From the NCBI GenBank assembly GCA_030727405.1, contig JANRBR010000011.1, forward strand, positions 1 to 64,000: 64,000 nt of DNA. The letters run 5' to 3'. Made by a program: the position numbers and the translations under genes. Source of the stretch: Crocinitomicaceae bacterium (lineage in GTDB: Bacteria > Bacteroidota > Bacteroidia > Flavobacteriales_D > Crocinitomicaceae). Positions 44,891 through 52,700 of this stretch are shown piece by piece; positions within the stretch are counted from its first letter, which is position 1; each line of letters starts with the position of its first letter. The notes beneath the pieces are model-generated. The model saw only the letters and a program-made list of their open reading frames with translations. It had not been told where the DNA came from and did no database searches.

Positions 44891-45841
44891 TCCGTGACCG
44901 GATTTAGACTGAAATAATTTATTCCATTTCACTTGAATAACCGTTGGATTCATCAAGTTTCCATCCGTAATCAGTAAATCACCATTCTTTTTGAATGCCA
45001 TGGCAGAGGGATGAGAGAAGGTGTTTTTATCAAGTGATGTGAAGTTGACGATTTCGCCAAATTGATTGAAAACAACAAGCGAGTGATCCGTGCTTGACAA
45101 AACATATATCTCGTTTGTTTTTGGATGAACCGCAATTGCCGAAGGCGTAAAATTCATTGATTCTAAGGTATCGTCCATGATGCTCAAATCAGAATGAGGA
45201 GCAATTAAGTTGTTTTTTATCGCAAAAGCCTCGATGTCTTCCCCAGAAATAGAGAATAAGGGTTGTGAGTTTAATTTGTGTTGATTCAGGTTGTAGGCAT
45301 AAACAGAGCTGTTGCTGTAGCCTTCCATGCGTTCTTCGTTTGAAGCGATTAAAAACAAACGGTTCGTTTCCTTGTGGTAGCAAACACTTGTTGCTTCAAA
45401 TTGCTCATTCTCCAAATTCAAGGTAGTCAAGGAAGTTGAATCGTACGGAGCACAGAAAAAATGAATGTGTTTGGCATCATCCACCAAAAGCAAGGTAGAA
45501 TCGATGGTGGAAATGTTTTTGATTTTCGCTCCAATGTCCCAAGTATTGAAGGGAGTAACGCTATGACCATCCAAGTCGTAGAGAAACATCATCCCACTCT
45601 CTTGATTCAATCCAAGTAAGTGTGTTGAATCCAACAAGGTTACATCCGAAAAAGGTTGAATCCCCATCGGCAATGTTTCCACTGAATTCGGGTGTTGTAA
45701 ATCAAAATAACCATCTTCTTTTTGAAAATTACTAGCCTTTTTGAAGTAGTAATTCTCCACGCCAACTTTTTGCAAAGAACGAGCAGCAATGAAGGACATC
45801 GTTGCTAAAACAAAAGAAAAGAAGTACTGTTTCTTGTTCAT
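44873..45841 (-). CDS. exported beta-propeller protein, SdiA-regulated-like
   Basis: 322 residues from the ATG at 45841 (MNKKQYFFSFVLATMSFIAA, an N-terminal signal anchor). The frame is open 105 bp further up, but that part overlaps the tag start region and is not signal-like. The rest consists of repeated blades with the pattern VTLLDSTHLLGLNQESGMMF, SAIAVHPKTNEIYVLSS and AMAFKKNGDLLITDG, as in NHL or SdiA-regulated six-blade propellers. Ligand unknown. It diverges from the DNA glycosylase gene. Confidence 0.75.
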   Translation of the reverse strand: MNKKQYFFSFVLATMSFIAARSLQKVGVENYYFKKASNFQKEDGYFDLQHPNSVETLPMGIQPFSDVTLLDSTHLLGLNQESGMMFLYDLDGHSVTPFNTWDIGAKIKNISTIDSTLLLVDDAKHIHFFCAPYDSTSLTTLNLENEQFEATSVCYHKETNRLFLIASNEERMEGYSNSSVYAYNLNQHKLNSQPLFSISGEDIEAFAIKNNLIAPHSDLSIMDDTLESMNFTPSAIAVHPKTNEIYVLSSTDHSLVVFNQFGEIVNFTSLDKNTFSHPSAMAFKKNGDLLITDGNLMNPTVIQVKWNKLFQSKSGHGLIFGR

Positions 45842-45900
45842 GGTTACAACAAATTTAACGCAAAATTCCATTACTTTTATCATTTGCAACATTTTTGTAA

Positions 45901-46419
45901 ATGAGTTATTGTCAATATTGTCGAAATCTCCCGCCAGATAACCCACACCGCCGTTATCACGATGAAGTTTATGGTCGAAAAATAAGCGATGACAACGAAC
46001 TATTCGGTCGTTTGATTTTAGAAATGAATCAAGCAGGATTGAGTTGGGACATCATTCTAAAAAGAGAGGCCCATTTTCGAGTCGCGTATGATGGATACCA
46101 AATCGATGCCGTTGCTCGCTATAATCAAGCAGACATTGACCGTTTGATGCAAAACCCAGGTGTCATCCGCAACCGTTTGAAAATAGAAGCAGCTATATAC
46201 AATGCAAAGCAAATTCTTGCGTTAAAGGAAGTGCATGGTTCCTTCATTGATTGGATAGAAGGACAGCAGATAAAAAATAAAGAAGAATGGGTAAAAGTCT
46301 TCAAAAAGAACTTTAAATTTGTTGGACAAGAGATTGTGAATGAATTTTTACTGAGCATCGGTGAGATGGAAGGATCACACGAAAGCGATTGCCCAATTTT
46401 TCAACAGCTAAATAAATAA
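45901..46419 (+). CDS. tag: DNA-3-methyladenine glycosylase I
   Basis: 172-residue Tag glycosylase that removes 3-methyladenine from DNA. It keeps the N-terminal zinc ligands (YCQYC and the HRRYHDEVYG segment) and the C-terminal ligand pair in HESDCPIF. AGLSWDIILKREAHFR is the core helix with the aromatic base-binding residues and RNRLKIEAAIYNAK the DNA-contact region. The C-terminal segment is slightly short compared with E. coli Tag. Two bp separate it from the next gene, so they are likely co-transcribed. Confidence 0.93.
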   Translation: MSYCQYCRNLPPDNPHRRYHDEVYGRKISDDNELFGRLILEMNQAGLSWDIILKREAHFRVAYDGYQIDAVARYNQADIDRLMQNPGVIRNRLKIEAAIYNAKQILALKEVHGSFIDWIEGQQIKNKEEWVKVFKKNFKFVGQEIVNEFLLSIGEMEGSHESDCPIFQQLNK

Positions 46420-46421
46420 CT

Positions 46422-47099
46422 ATGAAATCATTGATGACTGCCAGTTTACTCTTCCTTGTAAGTTCATTCGTACAAGGACAAGTTGGAATTGATGCTGGAA
46501 CCGGTATTTTAAGCGGATTTGGAGCGCCTAAATCATTCACTAATTTACACATCGGTGTGGAAGTACCTCGAGGAACCGATCAATCTGTTTACGGACGTTT
46601 AAGCTATTTCTTCCCTGTGAATGAAGCAGATTCCTATGCAACAATGGTAAGCGCCAACAACACGAACATTACGCCTTACAATTTGACCGTCAATTACAAC
46701 CGTTCAACGAATTACACCTTGTTTGAGGCGGGAACTAGAAAATACATTGGCAACGACTACGATTTTGGATTCTCCGGATATTCAGGATCCAACTTTATGG
46801 TCATTGTGAACAAGGTCAAAAATAATTACGAAGAAAAGGACGCCACAGGAACATATACATGGTCGAACAATTACGCATTGAGTCCAGGTGAAGAACGAGA
46901 AGGAACCGTTTTGAGCATAGGTGTTGGATTGCAACTAGGCGTTAAATACACGTTTCCAGCCGCTGGGTCGATTTACGCCGACATAAGTGGACAGTACTTG
47001 CTTTTTGGACAAGCGAGTAATCAGACAGCTTTCAATAGCCAATTGTTATCCAATATTTTCTTCTTGTTCAATATCGGATTCAGAAAAGACCTTTATTAG
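46422..47099 (+). CDS. exported protein, probable outer-membrane barrel, unknown function
   Basis: 225 residues with signal peptide MKSLMTASLLFLVSSFVQGQ. The mature part is glycine-, tyrosine- and asparagine-rich with alternating strands (LHIGVEVPRG, SVYGRLSYFFPV, SIGVGLQLGVKYTF) and ends in FNIGFRKDLY, a terminal aromatic residue as in outer-membrane beta-barrels. No family recognised. It overlaps the convergent aroK gene by 20 bp at the 3' end. Confidence 0.72.
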   Translation: MKSLMTASLLFLVSSFVQGQVGIDAGTGILSGFGAPKSFTNLHIGVEVPRGTDQSVYGRLSYFFPVNEADSYATMVSANNTNITPYNLTVNYNRSTNYTLFEAGTRKYIGNDYDFGFSGYSGSNFMVIVNKVKNNYEEKDATGTYTWSNNYALSPGEEREGTVLSIGVGLQLGVKYTFPAAGSIYADISGQYLLFGQASNQTAFNSQLLSNIFFLFNIGFRKDLY

Positions 47100-47604
47100 T
47101 CACCAATAATCTTTCCGTTTCCTCTATTAGTTCAGGAATGGAACCATCTCCGTTCAAAATGAAGTGAGCTTGCTCATATATTTCCGCACGCAGCTCCAAT
47201 AGGTCGTTTATTTTTGATTGAATGTCAGGAACATCCGTCAGAAGTGGTCTTTCTCCATTATTTGACACACGCTTCACTAATTGCTCTACCGTTAACTTCA
47301 GGTAAAACACGGTGCCTAGTTCTTTTAAACGATCCATGTTTCCATGAAAGCAAGGCAGTCCCCCACCCGTCGCAACAATCAGACATTCACCATTGAGCGC
47401 ATCCAGGAATTGTTTTTCCCACAGGCGAAAACCGGACTCTCCATCTTTTTCAAATAGTTCCGCTATGGATTTTTGTGATTTTGCTTCGATCCACTCATCC
47501 GAATCGAGAAAGGGCAAATTTAACCCTTGTGCCAACGCTTTTCCAAGGCTAGATTTCCCTGCACCCATCATTCCCACTAAAAAAATTGGCTTCTTCATCT
47601 GCAT
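47080..47604 (-). CDS. aroK: shikimate kinase
   Basis: 174-residue shikimate kinase, fifth step of the chorismate pathway. P-loop GMMGAGKSSLGKALA near residue 11, DSDEWIE near residue 35 (magnesium and shikimate), and VATGGGLPCF near residue 76 (shikimate-binding GGG). NGERPLL near residue 116 is the lid arginine region. Two in-frame ATGs, 47604 and 47598, differ by two residues; either may be used. Confidence 0.93.
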   Translation of the reverse strand: MQMKKPIFLVGMMGAGKSSLGKALAQGLNLPFLDSDEWIEAKSQKSIAELFEKDGESGFRLWEKQFLDALNGECLIVATGGGLPCFHGNMDRLKELGTVFYLKLTVEQLVKRVSNNGERPLLTDVPDIQSKINDLLELRAEIYEQAHFILNGDGSIPELIEETERLLVTNKGLF

Positions 47605-47671
47605 TTGGATCCTTGAAAATCAACGAATTGCTTTTTTTTCGCAATTTTCATTCAAATTTACTGCAATAATG

Positions 47672-47702
47672 TTGTGATAACAAAAGAATAATCATATCTT
47701 TG
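47672..47702 (+). promoter_or_regulatory. promoter of tRNA-Lys
   Basis: TTG at 47672-47674, 20 nt, then TATCTTTG (47695-47702), a full match to the Bacteroidota TAnnTTTG box. The tRNA begins 15 bp downstream at 47717. Confidence 0.65.
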
Positions 47703-47716
47703 CACCCGAATTTAAT

Positions 47717-47789
47717 GATTCCGTAGCTCAGCTGGTAGAGCAATACACTTTTAATGTATGGGCCCTGGGTTCGAATCCCAGCGGGATCA
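47717..47789 (+). tRNA. tRNA-Lys (anticodon TTT)
   Basis: Full cloverleaf of 73 nt: acceptor GATTCCG/CGGGATC with one T-G pair and discriminator A, U8-A9, D arm at 47726-47741, anticodon stem ATACA/TGTAT with loop CTTTTAA (anticodon TTT, reads AAA/AAG), and T arm CTGGG-TTCGAAT-CCCAG. CCA is not encoded. A promoter lies upstream and a terminator directly downstream, so it is a single-gene unit. Confidence 0.97.
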
Positions 47790-47790
47790 C

Positions 47791-47912
47791 AAACAAAAGT
47801 CCACTTCGAAAGAAGTGGGCTTTTTTTGTTTAAAACGCGTTTGAAATTCATTTCAAAAAGCGGAGAAAACAAAAAAAGCACAAACTTTGCAACGCAAAGT
47901 GGACTTTTGTTT
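47791..47912. repeat. 16-bp inverted repeat after tRNA-Lys, with a hairpin
   Basis: AAACAAAAGTCCACTT (47791-47806) recurs as its exact reverse complement at 47897-47912. Just before the second arm, ACTTTGC (47884-47890) pairs with GCAAAGT (47894-47900). The left arm is also the left half of the tRNA terminator stem, so the two structures are mutually exclusive. Confidence 0.7.
47798..47828 (+). terminator. terminator of tRNA-Lys
   Basis: A 10-bp stem AGTCCACTTC (47798-47807) with GAAGTGGGCT (47812-47821), one T-G pair, GAAA loop, then a T run. It ends the tRNA transcript. Confidence 0.85.
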
Positions 47913-48011
47913 GATTTGAGCCACAATTAGGGAATACGCGCCAGCGTAATCCCAGCAAACAACTTCTTTTTCAATCGCGTTTAAAATTCATATCGATGTT
48001 TTTTGAACGAT

Positions 48012-48081
48012 CATTGCATTGCAGTCCATGGCATGCCCCACCTGCAGCATATTCATTCATGAAAGATTGTTGAATATTTTA
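48012..48081 (+). repeat. left copy of direct repeat flanking the Omp85-like gene
   Basis: The last 27 bp (48055-48081) are identical to 49641-49667. The upstream 40 bp are similar (CATTGCAGTCCAT here, TATTGCAGGCCAT there). It contains ATATTCA and TGAATAT as a small inverted repeat. Confidence 0.85.
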
Positions 48082-48141
48082 AAAAGGGCTTGTCAATGAA
48101 AGCAATTGCAAAACAATGAGATGCCTCTAGTCGATCGTAAT

Positions 48142-48254
48142 TTGACATTAATCGCTTCTAGTTTAATTTGTAGTACCCTTTTTAGTCCCCTCACGATCCA
48201 ACAAAACGAAATTACATGAAAGCGAGAAATCCTTTATGGAAATCCCGCTTTTTT
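48142..48254 (+). ncRNA. possible small RNA with orphan terminator
   Basis: TTG at 48142-48144, 18 nt, then TTAATTTG (48163-48170), one mismatch to TAnnTTTG. A transcript from about 48175 would end at the hairpin 48219-48254, giving roughly 80 nt. The tRNA upstream already has its own terminator and no protein gene ends here, so the hairpin needs another transcript. Weak evidence; no known RNA family recognised. Confidence 0.28.
48219..48254 (+). terminator. orphan intrinsic terminator
   Basis: AAAGCG (48219-48224) pairs with CGCTTT (48246-48251); inner pairs include ATCC/GGA with mismatches. It is followed by a T tract on the plus strand. No gene on the plus strand ends just upstream. Confidence 0.65.
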
Positions 48255-48302
48255 AAAGGTTTTACCGGACACTACTGACATCTTTTCAAATTAGGATTAT
48301 AT

Positions 48303-49478
48303 TTGCGAGTATCCAAGTTAGTCTTCGTTTTGAATAGCTATATCCGTATCTTTTTTTTCATCATACCCACACTTCTTCATGTAGTGCAGGCACAATCGAC
48401 TTTCGATTCGATTGTGAAACCAAAGAAATTCATGGGTTTTGCGCCTTTGTCAGATACCATTTCGGAAGACAAAAATGGTTTGTTTGCACTACCCTTATTG
48501 TACTTTACACCAGATACTCGCTGGGCAGCCGGAGCAGCAGGTGTTTATTATTTTAAAGTCAAACCATCTGAGGAGCATGTTACACCGCCAAGGGTTTCTT
48601 ACATTCAGTTTTTAGCTGATTACACTCAAAATAAACAGCTAGATACCTGGGCTTCATGGCATGTGTTTACCCAAGATGAGAATTATTTACTGAAAGGTGA
48701 TGTCCGTTACCGAGATTTCCCCGATCGCTTCTACGGAATTGGCAACGATACTGATTTGTCACAAAAAGAGCAATATAGTTACCAGCTCTTTGTTTTGAAG
48801 TCACTTCAGCTCAAGAAGGTCAAACCCGGTTTCTTTTTAGGTTTTGATTATGAGTTGCGTTATGAATACAATTTCAAGCATGCCAACAATGGTATTTTAG
48901 GAAATGGCACTATTCCCGGTTACAAGGGTGGAGTTGGTTCAGCACTTGGCTTAGTGTCCATCTTAGATACCAGAGACAACATCATCAATCCATATAAGGG
49001 TCGCTACGCCGAGTTTTCTACTTACTTTTTCTCGCCTCTTTTAAAGAGCACTTTTTCTTTTCAGACCATCAATGCAAGCTATCAGCAATATTGGCAACTC
49101 AAACCCAAACATATTTTGGCTTGGCAGACCAAAGCCAGATTTTCTTTTGGCGAAGTCCCTTTCTTAGATTTATCCACCCTTGGAAACGACGATATTTTGC
49201 GTGGTTATCCAAAAAACCGTTTTAGAGACAAGCATTTTTTTGCCACCCAACTAGAATACCGCTTTCCTTTGTTTTGGCGCTTTGGAGGGGTTGCATTTGG
49301 CGGCATTGGCGATGTCTTTGGTCCGTCATCAACTTTAAGTTCGAGTCATTTGAAATATTCAATAGGAACCGGACTCCGTTTTGTAGTAGACCCAGCGGAG
49401 CGTTTGAATATCCGATTAGACTACGGTTATGGCCGAGATGGTGGTTATTTTTATTTTTTGGTTGGGGAGTCATTTTAA
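48303..49478 (+). CDS. Omp85-like outer-membrane protein (BamA/TamA surface-antigen barrel)
   Basis: 391 residues if translated from the TTG at 48303; no ATG occurs near the start, and a second TTG at 48330 would still keep the signal peptide (IFFFIIPTLLHVVQAQ). The mature protein is a 16-strand-type barrel: FALPLLYFTPDTRWAAGAAG, STYFFSPLLKSTFSFQ, GNDDILRGYPKNRFRDK near residue 299 (the RGY segment, like the conserved VRGF/Y motif of Omp85 proteins) and a final strand ending in VGESF with terminal Phe. No POTRA domain is present, so it is a barrel-only member. Direct repeats flank the gene, which stands alone beside a tRNA gene. Confidence 0.82.
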   Translation: MRVSKLVFVLNSYIRIFFFIIPTLLHVVQAQSTFDSIVKPKKFMGFAPLSDTISEDKNGLFALPLLYFTPDTRWAAGAAGVYYFKVKPSEEHVTPPRVSYIQFLADYTQNKQLDTWASWHVFTQDENYLLKGDVRYRDFPDRFYGIGNDTDLSQKEQYSYQLFVLKSLQLKKVKPGFFLGFDYELRYEYNFKHANNGILGNGTIPGYKGGVGSALGLVSILDTRDNIINPYKGRYAEFSTYFFSPLLKSTFSFQTINASYQQYWQLKPKHILAWQTKARFSFGEVPFLDLSTLGNDDILRGYPKNRFRDKHFFATQLEYRFPLFWRFGGVAFGGIGDVFGPSSTLSSSHLKYSIGTGLRFVVDPAERLNIRLDYGYGRDGGYFYFLVGESF

Positions 49479-49797
49479 GGAGCAAAAATTATAAAAAAAT
49501 ATTCACCTATATTTCTTTCATGAAAACAGGTGGCGCTTTGCATGTTAAAATAGATGCTTTTAGCTTCCTTACCCCATTCTATGTAGAAAAAATTATTTCG
49601 GCCATTATTGCAGGCCATTGCATATCCTAGCCTATAATATATTCATGAAAGATTGTTGAATATTTTAGATAGCTTTTCATAAAAACTAATACTATGTATT
49701 TGTTTATCACAATTTACCTCTTTTAAAAAAGCGCCGTTTTACGCAAATTACAAAACACTGTTAAACGCAATAAAGAATTTCTTTTCATCGATTGACA
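49479..49797. other. intergenic stretch with right direct repeat
   Basis: About 320 bp with no supported gene. It holds the right copy of the direct repeat (49603-49667). A 37-codon frame from the ATG at 49519 ends inside that repeat; I do not regard it as a gene. No terminator seen for the Omp85-like gene. Confidence 0.6.
49603..49667 (+). repeat. right copy of direct repeat flanking the Omp85-like gene
   Basis: 49641-49667 is identical to 48055-48081 over 27 bp, in the same orientation, 1586 bp apart. Similarity extends upstream through GCAGGCCATTGCAT. Confidence 0.85.
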
Positions 49798-52700
49798 TTA
49801 ACGAATGACATTAACATGTCCTACCATGACTCTTGATACGGAAACATTATCTTTATATAAGATTTTCCATGTGTAAGTACCAATTTGGACGTTTTTATTT
49901 TCCTTATACCTTCCATTCCAACCTTTTGATACATTATCCGTTTCCCAAATCATTTCTCCCCATCGATCAAAGATTTCAAGTTTATACGATTGTAGTATGT
50001 CGACATTTGAAAATACAGGTAAAAATACTTCATTGATATTATCATCATTTATTGTGATGGTATTTGGCACATACACACTTAGATTTTCAACCAAAGAAAA
50101 TACATAGGAAGTAGTGTCAACGCATCCATTCGTATCGATAACGGATAATATGACTAAATACGTTCCAACTTGTTCCTCAGGGTAATAATGAATGGGATTT
50201 TCCAAACTTGAATTCGGACTTCCATCTCCGAAACTCCAGTGATAATCGCTAATTGCTCCATTTGAAGTATTCTGCAAGGCCAATTGTCCTGTGTAAAAGT
50301 CTATTCCACCAGAACTAGTAACAAAACTTGCATCAGGACCAGCGAAAACACAAACTAAACTATCTGCACTTAATGTATCAGTACATCCAGCTGCGTTTGA
50401 TATGATTAAACTAATATTATAACAACTAGGCTGGGTAAACGTAATCGTTGCATTTTCCGTGCTTGAAGTTGAACCATTTCCGAAATTCCACAAGTAATTT
50501 GTGTATGATCCAGAACTCGAATTATTGAATGTAACGGTCAAAGGAGAACACCCTGAAGTTGCACTTGGATTGAAATTAGCGACAATTGGTGCTGGTTGAG
50601 ATATGGTAAAACTCAAGGGGATTTGACATCCTTGATTATCACTTACCATAACGCTATAGTTTCCTGCGCTTAATGAATCAATCATAGATAATGTCTCTCC
50701 ATTATTCCATAATATGTCATATGGGGAAATACCACCACTTATAGCAAGGTTGATAAACGCATCGCTGCCACCATAACAATTCAAGTTGTTTACTGTTGGA
50801 GTTACAATCAGTGGGTTAACCGGATCCTCAACCGTTAATGTCGTGTTAATGATACATCCAAGCGCATCCGTTACTGTCACGCTATAATTCCCCGAAGATA
50901 GATTGTTGATGTCCTCTGTGGTCTCGCCATTACTCCAACTATAATTATATGCTGGTGTTCCGTTCAAAACACTAATATCAATAGATCCTGTCGAAGTGTT
51001 AAGACACGATGGATTGATAACAGTACTCGTCAAGCCCATTTCACCCAATGGTTGGACAATGGTAAAGGTCATTGTAGTACTACAATTTAAAATATCCGTG
51101 ACTAAAACGGTATACGTACCTGTGGACAATCCATTGATGCTAGAGGTGGTTTGACCATTATTCCATAAGTAATCATAACTTGGTGTACCCCCTTGTGCAT
51201 TTATGCTAATGCTTCCATTATTACCTCCGAAACAACCTATATTGGTTTGATTCCCATTAATGCTTAATGCCGATGTTGGTTCCGTGATGAATGATTGATT
51301 CGTAATCGAACAACCATTCGCATCGGTAATCAAAACGCTGTAACTTCCGGCAGGTAAATTAATCAGATCCTCTGTTGTTGCACCATTTGACCACAGGTAT
51401 GTATATAAAGGTGTACCGCCGAAAACCGTTAATTGAATGAAACCAGAGGTATCTCCTTGGCAACTAATATTTCCTTGAACAATACTTGAAGAAAGTGTAA
51501 TAGAAGATGAAAGTACGGTTAAATTCAATGTAACAATGGAATCACACCCATTGACCGCCTGAAGCGTATGCGAATAAGTTCCTGATGTGGATAATGTTTG
51601 TCCATAAAACTGAGTTGTTGTACCTTGGCAGATGGTTAAGGAACTACTTGAGCTGAAAACAGGATTCACGGTTATGGTATACGTAAATGTGTCTCCTGCA
51701 CAACCAAGTGAGCTTGTTGGAATGATGCTGTATATTACATCTTGATTTCCAGTTGTCGTATTGGTCAAGGTCTGTACAATATTACCCGTTCCTGAACCTT
51801 CTCCACTGACATTATTGTTAGGTACTGCACCCCAAGCATAAGTGATACCCGTCATGCCATTGGATACATCTTGATCATTAAGCTGGATTGTAATTGGTAA
51901 ATCTGAACATATTGTGTAAACGCCAGAAATACCTACTGGCTCTGGATTGACAGTGACTGTATACGTAAATGGGTTTCCAGAACAACCATTCGAACCTATT
52001 GGAGTAATGCTATAGGTGATTGTAACTGGACTACCTGTGGTATTGGTGTAAACATCCGTAATGTTGCTAGCGGAAGCTGTCGTACGATTAGGACCTGCTG
52101 GAACAACTGACTGATTGCTTGAACTTACCGTATACGTGTAGGTGTCACCACTGCCGGTTATAAGGTTATCTAGATTCAAGTTTAAGGCAACATCACTACA
52201 AATACTTGCCGTTTGTGCAGATACTACTGGTTCAAGATTGACGGATAAAATTAATTCATCACTCTCAGAGTTACATGGTCCTGTAGGATTTGCTGAAGTA
52301 AGGGTTAAAGTAATCGTTCCTCCAAAACTTGGCGTAAATGTTGTTTGCAAGTTATTGGCATTTCCAAAAGTTCCTCCATTGGATGGACTTACAGACCAAG
52401 TTCCTGTGCTTGCTCCACCACTTATCGTTCCATTCAAGTATACAGTTGCATTTGGAATCAAACAGATTTGTTGGTCTAGTCCTGCATTGACAACAACTGC
52501 TGGGTCAATAGTAATCACTTCGGAAACACTAACAGAGTAACAGGGTCCTACAGGATTAGATGTTAATGTAAGAGTAACCGAACCACCGGCTATGTCTTGT
52601 GCTCCAGGTATGTAAACGGTATTTAATGAAAAAACATTTGTAAAAGCTCCATCACCATTAGATGTCCACATGGGAGAAAAAAATGAACCTCCACCCCAAT

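Larger units (their letters stand above)
47829..48302. other. gene-poor stretch between tRNA-Lys and the Omp85-like gene
   Basis: About 470 bp without a convincing protein gene. It contains the right arm of the inverted repeat (47897-47912), the left copy of a direct repeat (48012-48081), a possible small RNA with its own promoter-like box (48142-48170) and an intrinsic terminator (48219-48254) that ends no visible gene. Confidence 0.6.

Noticed and set aside
48172-48203. Degenerate tRNA 3' end or att core resembling the tRNA-Lys end
   Set aside because: TCCC and GATC occur at similar spacing as in the tRNA 3' end, but the T loop TTCGA and stem pairing are missing, so the match is too short to support.
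48303-49478. Integrase or mobile-element protein in the repeat-framed segment
   Set aside because: The product has a signal peptide and barrel strands with a terminal Phe, not recombinase motifs.
49519-49629. 37-codon frame after the Omp85-like gene
   Set aside because: Short, no signal or family resemblance, and it ends within the direct repeat.
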